Below, one piece after another: positions 22,101-33,200 of a stretch of 64,000 nucleotides of DNA. The notes beneath the pieces are model-generated. The model saw only the letters and a program-made list of their open reading frames with translations, made no database searches and had not been told where the DNA came from. Origin of the DNA: Sternotherus odoratus (Eukaryota; Chordata; Testudines; Kinosternidae). Each line of letters opens with the position of its first letter. Within the stretch, counting starts at the first letter, position 1. A program made the position numbers and the translations under genes. The stretch spans positions 18,576,756-18,640,755 of the forward strand of contig JAVMKO010000017.1 of NCBI GenBank assembly GCA_032164245.1, read 5' to 3'.

Positions 22101-25100
22101 TGCCCCGTTCTCTGCTCAGCCTCTGGGGCGCACGGCCCCTCTACTCTTCCCCCAAGAGCAGCTGTGTCTGCTGGCTGCTCGATGCCACTAGCACCCCGGG
22201 GAGGGCAGCAGCAGCTCGAACGCCCGGCACAGCAGCCTGGTCAGTGACCCCAGCAGGGCGGCAGGTTGTTAATTTTTGGTGACCCAGAACAGATCCAAGT
22301 CCTCCCCCCCCACCCCCGCCTAAGGCTCTGGGTGGGAGTTTGGGTGCAGGGGGAGGTGAGGGGTGCAGGCTCTGGGCTGGGGCAGGAGGGTGCAGCGCTT
22401 ACTTCGGGCAGCTCCCAAAAGTGACCCCCACCCCCCACTGGCAGCAGCTCCTAGGCGGGGGACCCGGGGGGGTCTCCACCCACAGGTACCACCCCCGCAG
22501 CTCCCATTGACCACAGCTCTCGGCCAATGGGAGCTGCAGAGTCGGGGCAAGGCCAGCGGGTGAACACACACACAGGCCAAAGGGCCGTTCACTTCTGGGA
22601 GTGGCATGGAGCGAAGCTGAGCAGGAAGCAGCCGGGGGCCCTGGGCTCTTTTCAATCACCCGGGGGCAGTAGGTGGGGCCGGGAGACGCCCCAGGGGAGA
22701 GACCTGGCCCTGAACATTGGTGGAACCAGGCCCTGAACATTTCTGGCACCTGGGCACCATGGGCCCTCACAACTGGCATGCCCCAGGGGGAGAGCAGAGC
22801 AGACCCTCCCAACCCCAGAGCCCGGACAACAGGCCCAGCCCCCAGGCTGATGTGGAGCCCCATTGTCTGGCCCCACAGCTCCGCAGCCAGGTGCTAAAGG
22901 TCTCCGCAGCTCCATTAGAGGTGAGAAATCTGCCACCCCACAGCGGAGCCAGGGGGCCTCCCCCCTCTGGCAGCTGCTCGCCAGATGTTTGGGGCGGGGA
23001 ATGTGCCCAGGGGCTCCTGGTTTCCAGGAAACTGCCAGCGCTGGGTCCCATGCAGCTCCCCCAGCCTGACCCTGTGGAGGCCTGATGGGGGAGGGGGAGC
23101 CCCGGACTGAGAGGGGCCTGGGCACCAGGGGAGGGGGGGAACATGCTCTCCAGCTTCCCACAGCCCCCAGGAGCCGGCACTCAGCTGGGAGCAGGGGAGG
23201 GTCAAGCAGAGGCCACAGGACCCTTGTGGGTCCCCTGCCGGCCCGTGGGAGCAGCCCAGATGCCCCCGCATGGGGCAGGGGGTGGCATTTGCCAGAGGGG
23301 CATCCAGCAAACAGGAGGTGCGGAGCCGGTTAGTGCCCCCTCCCCCCGGCTCAGCCCTCACCTGGCAGGGCCCAGCCACCTGCACCAGGGCTCCCCGGCC
23401 TGTCCCCCCCCTCCCCCCCCCGGCCTGGGACACTGCACCGGGCCCCTCTCCGCAGGCGGCCTGAGGGGGCTGGCTCTGCCTGGGCTCAGTGGTGCCTCCC
23501 CCAGAGGGTGCTGAGCCTGCAGCCAGCACCGTGGCCAGTGCAGGGGGCCAGGCACTCGGACTTTCCCAGCCCATCCCTCCGGCTCCTCGGGGGGCGGAAA
23601 CGTGCCCTGCCCCCGAACCTGCCCCCGCCGGCTCAGCTCCAGATGTTCCCCCGACCCCCAGCAGCAGCTGCAGCAGCGGAGTCAGCTCCAGCCCAGCCCT
23701 GGTCCCACGGGAAAGGCCTTGCCCAGCGCTGACAGGCCAGTGCCGGGGGGCCTCACGCAACCCGTGTGCAAGGGGCCTGAGCCCCCCAAGCTAGTCTCCC
23801 CCGGCCAGGGCTATGGGGAGCCAGGGGTGCATGCCAGGCCTCGGACACCCCGGATCCAGCGAACCCCGAGACCAGGCCGGGTCCGAGCACATGGCTGCCC
23901 ATTAGGTGGCCCAGGCCCCCCAGGGATCCAGCGTACCCCGAGACCAGGCCCCGTAGGGCAGAGCCAGCGCCAGGCAGGGAGTGTCAGAGACAAAGGTCAG
24001 TTCCCCAGTGGGCGTGACGCCCGCGGGCAGCACCTCCCTGTGAGTCACTGGGGCAGGGTGGGAGGTACGGGCTCCCCCGACACCAGCTAGACTGGCACAT
24101 GGAGCCCCCGGCACCCCCTGTGGGTCCCAGCTCCAGGGCCAGGCTGGTGGGCGTCCCTTCTCTCGCCCCCCCGCCCGGGCCCAGCTCAGCCAGCTGCTCC
24201 TTCCCTCTCCCAGGGCCTCCCCCCAGCTGCTGGGTTAGTTACGTGAACCCCTGATGGAAATAACCAGACTCGGGAGCGTGACACCAGATCCCCTGCCGCC
24301 CGCTGCTTTGAGCCCCAGGAGAGCCTGAGGGAGGCCGGAGCAGGGGGGCTCCCACCTGGCCCCTGCACAGATGACGGGGTTTAGCGAGGCCCAGGAGCCG
24401 TGATTTCTGACCCGACATGCCCCTACCCCACCCCCCACCTACCAGATGCTGCTTCCTTCCCCTGACACCAGATCCCTGCTTGGGCGAGGGCTGCGGAGCT
24501 CAGTCCAACTGGCTCCCGGATTCCCTGAGGGACAAACAGGGATGGGAAGGGGCCAGGCTCCTGGGATTCCCCGCATGCCACTGGGCCTTGGCCAGCCCTG
24601 GCAGGCAGCAGGCCCCAGGGAGGGAGTTGAAGGGGCGGCGTAGCCAGTCCTGGGGTCCCCCATGCCTGGCAGTGGGGAGGGCCCGCACTGGGCAATGCTC
24701 TGCTCTGCCAGCCTGCATGCGGCCAGCCCCCCGGCTCAGATCCCCGCCCTGTCTCAGGCACTGAACGGGGAGCTGTGACTGGAAGACAGCAGGGCCCCGA
24801 GCCCCACGGCACTGGTGGAGGGGCAGGGGCCCCAGCCCAGCCGAGATTTGATGGCAGCACCGGCTAAGGGCTTGACGCAGAATTGGCCGCGCAGAGAAAC
24901 GCCCAACAGCGAAATCTGCTCCCAAGCAAGGCCTGGGGAACCGCGGCCCAGACAGGCTGAGGAGACACGGGCCAGCCAGCCGGCGCTTCTTCCCCCTGGA
25001 GCCACCAACACGGCAGCTCCTGCCCCCGGATCTCACCACTAGCCACACTTGCCAGGTTCTTGGAGACCCCCAAGATGAGGAGATTGAGCTGGGGGGGCCT

Positions 25101-28100
25101 CGCCTCCCCCTGCTCAGGGACCCTCCTCCAGCCCCGCTGCACAACGCCCGGCTCCCTGGTCTGCCCAGGACGAGGTCTAGCAGCTGGCAGAGCGCGACCC
25201 GCCTGCCGTCAGGGACCCTGGCGCCGCTCTCCAGCCATGACGGGGTTACACCCCCCGCAGCCCTAAATCGCTCGCCAGAATTAAGAAGCCGCCGGACGAG
25301 AAGAGCCGGTGAGCACGTGTTTCACGCGTTCCCAGCAGCGGGCCCCGGGGCTGCTCGGGCCGGGCAAAACCCCAGCCCACACCGCAGGCAGCCGGTTCCC
25401 AGCCCCCCAGCTCTGCTGAACTGTACGCACAGCAACCAGCCCGGCCACGCCCGGACCACCCGGCCTCTGCACCTTCCTGGGGCAACAGCTCCCCTGCTTC
25501 CCAGGGTGCCTCCCGCAGCTGGACAGGGAACCGCCTGCCCTTCCCCCACAGCCCCTAGTCTCTGTCCGCAGGGTGCTGCAGGCTCACGTGGAGGCCCTGG
25601 GCACTGGCCAGCCAGGGCCCCCTTCCCGACTCCCAGGGGCGGGTCACACGGGTCCAGCCTGGCATCCAACCCGCCCCCTTATCCGGCGTCCAGGCCGGGT
25701 TATTTCTACAGGACAGAGCCCTGCCCCCGCTGCCTGCTCTAGAACAAGGGCTCAGCCCCTCTGCACATGGCTGCTAGGCTGGGGTCCCCCCGCGGATGCA
25801 CCAAGAGGGAAACCACCAGGGTTCACCAAGAGGGCTGGGTGGTTCTTGCTGGCTGAGCCCACTTCCCTGCAGGGCCCCAAACCAACCCGGTTTGTTTGGG
25901 CGGCCGCCGTTCCTGCGGGGACGGTTGCTGGGCGAGGGGAAGAAAGGCCCAGCCCGAGCAGCAGGGAGCAGCCTCCACACACCTGCCTGTGCAGCCAGGA
26001 GCCAGGTGTGCCGTGGAAGCAGGACAGACCCGGGGAAGGGTGCAGACAGCAGCAGGCTCCTCAGGGCTGCCCCGACAGCAGCTCGCACAGCTGGGCATGG
26101 CTCACCCGGCGCCAGCCTCAGCACGTTCCCAGCCAGCCGCGCGCTGCCCTGGATCCCACGCCCAGAAGAGGCGACTAAGCCGAGGATTATGGTACAAGGC
26201 GAACGAGGCTCCTTGGAAAGGCTGGAGCCAGCTGCGGCCGGGGGGAGCCCAGCCCAGCCCAGCCGCGCCAGCAGCCCCAGTGGAGTCTGGGCACAGGCTC
26301 CAGGTGACCCGGCGGGACCCCAGCGGCGTATTACGCTCCTACGCTGAGTGCCATGCGGAGACAGACTGGAACAGGCTGCCGGTCCCTCACGGTGGGGAGG
26401 GGGGAACGGACATAATCCCCAACCAAGTCTGCTCTCCGCAGCACGGCTGGCTGGGCAGGGAATGTGCTGAGGCAGCACTTTGGGAGTGAGGGCCTTGCCT
26501 TTGACCGTCCTTGAACTCGGCTGCCCAAGGGGGGAGGAGGGACACAGCTCCCTCACCCGGACCCTGCCAGGCTCCAGGCGCCAGCAGCAAGCTCAGGCCC
26601 CCTGCCCAACAGTCAGTTACCAGAGACTGACCCGAGCTCATGCCCCGGGGGCAGAACAGCAGGGTCAGCACCTTCTGAGGGTCTGAGGCAGCAGGATGTG
26701 CGAGAGCCAGGGCAGAACCCAGGAGTCCTAGTTCCCACCCCTCCTCCCCCGCTCTGACCCACTAGACTCCACTTCCGAGAGAACCCAGGAGTCCTGGCTC
26801 CCAGCCCCCTGCTCTAATCCAGCAGACGTCCCCACTCCCTGTCCCGGACATTAGAAATCTGAACAGGAGCCAAGGGCTGGACGCAGACCCCAGGCAGCAT
26901 CAGGGCAGGGGTCCCAGGGAGAGAAGTCTCTTCCAGCTGCCCCCAGCCACCTCCCCAATGCCCCCCCCCAGCACCATAGGATGGAGGGAGCCTCCCTTGA
27001 GGAACCCCCCGTTTTGCACAAAGTAGGTTCCTCTGGCCTTCATGTGGCACTCGCCTGGCTCCTCCCAAGAACCCGGGGACTGCCCAGCTCTGCTCAGTGG
27101 AGGGGCGCCCTGCCGGAGGGTCACCCCCAGAGGGCGGGGCCCTTCCCTGACTTGGTGGGGTGGGGGCCATTGAATGGGGTCAGACAACAGCCCCCGTTTA
27201 CAGCTCGCTCCACGCCTGGACCGATCAATCTGGATTCCTGGCGACAGCCCGGCAAGACTGGGCATGTCCGGCCCCCACAGCCCCAGGGGGGCAGAGCCAT
27301 GGGGACTGGGAGACGGGCTCTGAGCCTGGAGCCCATCCCCCAGCGAGCTGGCACCCTGCCAGGACACTCCACACCAGCCCCTTTGGGGAGGGGCCAATAG
27401 CCCCACGCGGAGCCCAGCCTTACTGCCGAGAGCTGCTGAGAGCAGGGCCAGGGCTGGTCGTGCCCCGGTGGCACCGCGGACAGACACGGGTAGCTCGCCG
27501 GTCCGGCTGGGCTGGAGAAGCCTGTAGGTCTCGGGAGGGAAGGTGCCTGGCTGGGAGCAGGGGAAAAGCCCCAGGGACTGTGACAAGAGGCCCCCTCTGG
27601 GGCAGCGCCCCCAGCCGCTCACGATGCCAGTGGACACCTCAACACGGGCGATGGGCAGGGCTCAGCCAGAGCCTCCTCCGCCGGGCCGGGGCCAGCGCTC
27701 ATGGCAGCCCCAGTAGTGCGGAGCCAGGAAACATCAACGTCCTTCCCCGTCCCCCCTCACTTGCTGTGCCTATGGGAAGCCCCCCGAGTTCCCTCCACGC
27801 AGCGCTGCAGCCCCTCCGAGGCTGGGCTGGCTTTGGCGCCGGAGCCGAGGTTGGCTGCGCAGGGTCCTTCCTTCTGGCGCTGCACCGGGTGCGAGGCGAC
27901 GCTGGCCCGGCCGTTCGGAGGGTTCTGGGCACGCAGCCCCCCAACAGGGAGCGACGGGGTGTCCCGCTGCAGAACGTGAATGAATCCGTCTCCCTGCGCA
28001 TGGATAGGCTGAGCTGCCTGTCACTCTGCCTGGCCTCATTCAGGTAAAGAGCCACTGAGAGGCCTGGTGGGTGGTGCTGGAAGCAGCTGGCTCTGGGCAG

Positions 28101-29953
28101 GTTGGTGGGCGCCCTGGCAGGGCTGTGGACAGCTGGCAAGCCTGAGCCGCTGCGTGCCCGGCGGGGGGACCAGGGACAGCACACGCCAGGCGCTGGCAGC
28201 AATCGGGCAAGTCTAGTTTCACGAACCGCAGGCAGGGGATCCCCCTGCCCAGCCATGGGGTGTGGCCAGGGCCCGGGCCCCAGAGCTCCAGTCTCTGAGC
28301 AGGGACGGGGCGAATCCTGCCTGGGGGATGGAGTCCCACAGCCAGGAGAGAGGCAGGGCTGGGAGACAGGCCAGGTGCTCCCAGGTTTCAGCCCGGTTCC
28401 GATCAGCGCTGCCATTGCGGAGCACCAGGCTGGGGAGTCCGGCAAGGGCAGAACTAAACCCCATTGGACACACACGTTTCCCAGCACAACAGGCGCAGGG
28501 ATCCCCAAGGCCCCAGGAACAGGATCATACAAGCAACGTGCAAAACGGCCAAGGCCACTGCACGGGCTGGTGACCCCGCACTGCCCCCCTCGGCCTTCAC
28601 CCCCCCCCCCCAGCCCTGCCCACACCGGCAGCTGCTCTGTTGTGACCCGTGTCACTGTCCTGTCCGGAGCGCAGGGCGCTGGACACGCACCCAGCCCGGT
28701 TCTCAGCGGGGTCCGGGGCGTGGGTGGAGGGTCTCGCCCTGGCCAAGGGTTTCCCTCGCTGTCCTGCCCTCCCCCATGACAGGGAACCGGCAAGTCTCCA
28801 CGCAAACGGGGGAGGGCCCAGGGTGGCGGGGAGCTGCCGCGGAGCTGGGCACGTAGCCAGCCTGTTTGCAGGGTCCCTCCCACTGCCAGGCCATGAGGGC
28901 CGGGGTGGGCCGGGGAGCGGAGGGACGTTCAAACAAAGGGGGCTGGAAGGGGGCGAGCAGAACCGACAGGACGGCGCCACCTCCCAAGGCAGAGCCGGGA
29001 ACGCATCAGCGCGTGAGCTGCCAGGACTGGGGGGTTAACCCCCCACCCCCACCCCGAGCCGGGCAGCCCCCGCTGGGGGGAGCAGAGTCCGGAGCTCCTG
29101 GCCCCAGTCACCGTGCAGAGCGAGCCTGGCTTCTCGCCCCGCCGGGGGGGGGGGGGGGGGGGAGAGACAACGGGGCCACCCCCCCTGCGGCGCCCCACGG
29201 CAGGCTCGAGGGCTTGGGGGAGCCCCGGCAAACGACGCGGTTAAATGCGGGTCCCGCCTGCGGCCCGGCCAGCTGGGAGCCCCGGGGCAGGTCCCACCCC
29301 GGTCCCCGCCTGCCGGAGCCGGGCAGCCCCGGGGCAGGCGGAAGAGCCACGTGGCCGGGGTCGGGCCAGGCCGGGTTGTCCCGGTGCGAAGCCCGCGGGA
29401 GTGATGCGATCCCGGGTCCCGGGTCTAGTCTCACAAACGGGCCCCGGATCCCCGCCCCCCGGGGGGTTCGCTCCGCTCCACGCCGGGGGAACGTCCCGCC
29501 ACGAACCCAGCCCGGGGGGCGGAGCCGCCTCCGCACCTGCCGGGGCACGTCACGAAAGCAGCGAGTTTCGGCCCCACCTACCCCCAGCGCGGGCACCCCG
29601 GGGCGCGGCGGGGGGCGCGGCCGGCGGCAGAACAAACCGTCCGGGCCCGACTCCCCACGGCCCGGGCGCGGAAATGCCGGGGGGGGCGCGGAAATGCCGG
29701 GGGGGGGGGCTTTGCCCCGGGGCCCCGCCAGCCCCAGACCGGCGACCCCCCCACACCCGGGTCCCGGCGCTACGTGGAGCGACCCCCGGGTCCCCCCCCC
29801 GGCCGCGCACCTGAGGAACTCCTGGAGGCAGGTGTCGCAGAAGCGGTGGCCGCAGGTGGAGACCTGCACGGGCTCCCGCATGGCCTTGCCGCACAGCGGG
29901 CACAGCAGCCGCCGCTTCGGCTTCTCCAGGAACGTGTAGTCGAAGCCGGGCAT
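19169..29953 (-). CDS. TRAF4: TRAF4, TNF receptor-associated factor 4, complete in seven coding exons
   Basis: The product is a RING/TRAF-zinc-finger/MATH adaptor acting at tight junctions, in TGF-beta/BMP and TNF-family signalling and in morphogenesis (family knowledge). Coding exons: 29811-29953, 21848-21899, 20807-20911, 20540-20701, 20200-20361, 19907-20062, 19169-19801. All junctions are GT-AG and in phase, and together give 470 residues, the human length. The start MPGFDYTFLEKPKRRLLCPL is conserved. The RING runs from C18/C21 through C34, H36, C39, C42 to C54 and D57. The next four exons encode TRAF-type zinc fingers, three of them in blocks of 52-54 residues. The last exon (residues 261-470) holds a short coiled coil and the MATH domain, including YGYKLQVSAFLNGNGSGEG. 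Intron 1 is about 7.9 kb; the others are short. Most other frames over this locus are antisense shadows. Confidence 0.97.
22310..22640. repeat. GC-rich interspersed repeat fragment of turtle type
   Basis: The succession of 'gggtgcagg/ggctctgggctggggcagg', then 'cttacttcgggcagctccc', then 'gcagctcccattg...ccaatgggagctgc' matches a repeat I recognise as frequent in turtle genomes. The last two phrases form an inverted pair around CCACAGCTCTCGG. No terminal repeats were located, so the boundaries are approximate. Confidence 0.45.
26720..26830. repeat. Interspersed/tandem fragment with 'AACCCAGGAGTCCT' units
   Basis: AACCCAGGAGTCCTAGTTCCC and AACCCAGGAGTCCTGGCTCCC recur about 65 bp apart, each followed by a 'cccgctctgaccc/cccctgctctaatcc' phrase. 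This is a short two-unit tandem of a motif common in turtle assemblies (recognition from memory). Confidence 0.5.
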
Positions 29954-30200
29954 GGTGGGGCCGGGCCGGGGCCGCTCGCTCGCCCGCCCGCCCGGGCACC
30001 GACTGGGGCCGCGCCGCTCAGCTGCTCCAGCTCCAGCGGGCGGCTCCGCCCAGGGCGGGGAGGCGGCTCCGCGCGGTCCTAGCGCCCGGTCGCTGCAGCG
30101 GAGCGAGCGAGCAGCGGCTCGGGGCCCGTCCCCGGGGTGACGCCGCGACGCCTGGCGGCAGCAGACCCCGCGCTGCGCCCCCGCCGCCCCGCTCAACGCT
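28900..30200 (-). promoter_or_regulatory. TRAF4: TRAF4 CpG-island promoter
   Basis: CpG density is very high over exon 1, the first part of intron 1 and about 250 bp upstream of the ATG at 29951-29953. GC-box-like sequence occurs near 30,040-30,065 and no TATA box is evident. The interval includes a run of about 17 G (29146-29162). The exact transcription start is not determinable here. Confidence 0.6.
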
Positions 30201-33200
30201 TCTTCCCCCGGGCTAGGGGCACGGCTGGGGCACTGGATTGTCCCAGCCCGTGTGGCTGGCGGGAGGTCGGGAGTCCCCCGAGCCAGGCCAGAGCTCCCGG
30301 CTCCCCCCTTGTGCCCTGCAACCTGCGGAGGAAGCAGCGCCGAGGGCAGGGAAGCCGGCTCTGGTCCAGTCTTTGCTCTGCCACATGCTCACTGGGGGTC
30401 CCTGGTTGAGTCACTGACACCTTGTGCCTCAGTGTCCCTCCCGCAGCGGTTTCCTTACCTGTGCCCGGAGGAGTCGTTAACTCTGCTCTGCCAGGTGCTG
30501 CGGGGCCAGCCCGTCTCCCACCGGCTAGTTGGGGGGGGTGGCCACGCTCCCAGGCCAGGCCCAGGAGCCACCGGCTCAGCACCCAGGTGGTGGGGGAGGG
30601 GCGATTACTTCCCTCCCTGGTTTTGCCCTGACTGGCCCTTTTCTTTCTCAGAACTGAATCACGCCCAGTACCAGGCTAACCACACTCCTGTCTCCGCTCC
30701 CCCCTCAGCACTGCCACCCACCCCTGCTCTGCCGCCCAGGGCTACAGCGGGGGAGGAGGGCGCCACCTCGCGTGCACAAAGTCATTACATCTGGCAGGTC
30801 TGGAGTAAGATGCGGCTACCCACAGCCGTTCTCAAACTGTGGGTGGGAACCCCATTTTAACGGGGTCGCCAGGGCTGCCTTAGACTTGCTGGGGCCCAGA
30901 GCCCTGAGCGGCAGGACTAGGTTCCCGCCTGGGGTGGACGTTCAGGACCTAAGAGCACAAAGATCTGCAGTGACCAGCCCAACGGCTAATTTCAAACTCT
31001 TTTGTGGGCTCCTGAGACCTAGACAGCCACCCCTGCCCCAGGGCCTTTGCCCCAGGCTGATGAGGGCAAAGAAAAATCCTCTTCCCTGATTTTCAGAGCA
31101 AAGAACTTCCCATTTCTCTCCCTCTCTCTCCCCGCAACCCCTCAAGCCTCACCCCCTTCCCCTCAGCTGGGAGAGGATGGGCAGCACCCGTGGGGGGCCC
31201 AGCTCGGACTGCGTGGCCAGTATGCCCAGCGCCTCCCCTTGCTCTCAAAGCGTTTGGAGGGAGGATAAAAGACACAAGGAGCAGAGCCAGACTCAAGCTA
31301 CCAGCCTCCACCTGCTGCTCGCAGAAACCAAAGCAGCATGTAGGAAGATTTGTCCCTTTCCCCAGCAGCTGGGAGAACAGGTCCAATCCCTGTTGGGTGC
31401 TCACCGGCTGACAGGGTGAGGAGCGGGTGTCTGGAGTCTAACCAGCCCATGCTCTAGTCCTTGTCCCATGGAGGGTAGCGGTTGCTATGGAGCACCGGAG
31501 GGATTCCTGGGGGAAATGCTATGTGAGTAAATCCCCACGGTGACACTCCCTGCTCACCTTCTTCTCCCCAAAAAGTCTTGTTCAAATGAAGATAATCCCC
31601 CAGGAGCCCACCTGCATTTTCTAGAATCAAGGCAGGCACAAAACTTGTGGGGTGCAGGCTGAAGCCCCCCATACTCAGCCTGGAGGGGGGATATCCCAGG
31701 AAATCTGTGCTAACAGCTTCATCTGCCTCCTGCATGGTCTTGCCCTACCTGCTGTCAAGCGACTGGATATATGACCAATGGGTAATGAATGGGGTCTCAG
31801 CCAGCGCATGACAGGAGCGTGCTGGGATTCCTCTCCAGCAGACTGGGCACCAACCCGACTTGAAGGGCCGGCCCTGGACAGCTCTGGTCTCCAGCACACA
31901 CTAAGAGGGCAGGCAGGAAAGGTTAACAAACAGGCTTTGTGACAGCAGGGAGCTGGGGGCAGAGTCCGCTAAACTTTAACCAACAGGAATTTGCTCCCTC
32001 ACTTTCCCAGAGCTCCTGGAAATGCTACGTGAGAGATTAACCCTGGGTGGCCTTCTGATGCTCTGACAACACTGGGCACATCTGGAGCGTGTTGACTGGC
32101 CTCCCACCTGGCCCATGCCATGTGGGTAGCTATTCTTCCCATTCCACTTTCTCTCTTGGGGCAGGGAGCCTGGTCCCAGGGGAGCTCTGCAGTCCCTTTC
32201 TGGGTCTGCCAGAGCGCCTGTCCCTGCCATGGGGATCACAAACAGGAAAGATCACCCCATTTCAGAGCCTGATCGGTATCAAATATTGTGTATCTATGGC
32301 CCCTTCGGAGCCAAATGCCTCTAGGCACATAGGGAGTAACTAGAGATCCCTTTTAAGCACGGCAGTCATCCTACACCCAGTGCCCCCAACAGCCCATCAC
32401 AACCCAACTGCAAACACACACACTTGCTCTAACTTTCAGCTGAGAATGGAACAAAGCGGCCTGGAACTTCACCAGCTCCCTAGAGATTTTCTACTTCTTG
32501 AGTCCCTCCCCTCCCTCTTCCTGGTGTCCCCATCCCTTCACACAGGGAGAGCCGATTATGGCTGCTGCTGCACCCTGGGAGATGGTAAGGGGAGCTACAG
32601 AAACTACATTGCCCTGAGTTTTGTGCCCCTTCCTCTGCCTCTGAATCCCTACGGCAAGTGCTGGGCCTTCAGCTTTCCTTCAGGAACGTGAACACTGCTC
32701 AAGAGCCACCTGGACTGGGGAGAACAGGAGGGAAATGGAGAGCCCCGGCAGCCATCCCTTTCCAGCATCGTCTCCTGACCACGTCCTTTATTCCGGCCAT
32801 CCTCCGCGCACCAGGCTAGCTGAGGGACACTGCCGCTCTGGCAGGACAGGGCCCATCTCTTCCTCTCTGCGCTCCAGGCCCGTGACTTGGGAAGAGAGCT
32901 GAGCGTCAGGAGAGCACATGAAAGGGGTACGTGCACCGCAGGGCCTGTGGATCCGGGGGCATTGGCCCTCAGCTGGGAGATGGACCCTACCCCAGCTTCT
33001 CCCCACACAGCAAACAAGCAGCTGATGGGAGCGTGTGCGGGGAAACAGCCCAGAGGTGAGGAATGGAATGGCCCAGGCAGGGAGGACGTGCCTCAGCCTG
33101 TATCTCCAGAGCTCTATTGTTGTTCTGGGGCCTCTTTGGTTCTTTTCCCCAGCTGGGTCACAGTCCAGGATTAAATTATTCAAATGGCCCTGCTGAACTC

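Larger units (their letters stand above)
21900..29810 (-). other. TRAF4: TRAF4 intron 1
   Basis: The intron is bounded by GTGCGC at the donor and TTCCCTTGCAG at the acceptor. It is GC-rich and contains at least two interspersed-repeat fragments (22,310-22,640 and 26,720-26,830). I find no nested gene; frames of up to 394 codons on either strand have no recognisable domains. The donor-proximal kilobase is part of the TRAF4 CpG island. Confidence 0.7.

Noticed and set aside
20381..22282. 633-codon + strand frame over TRAF4
   Set aside because: It runs antisense through five TRAF4 exons and introns with no recognisable domain; the minus strand gives a perfect 470-residue TRAF4.
27699..29939. 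Frames of 394 (minus) and 357 (plus) codons in TRAF4 intron 1
   Set aside because: No domains, no conserved motifs, and part lies in the CpG island; consistent with chance frames in GC-rich sequence.
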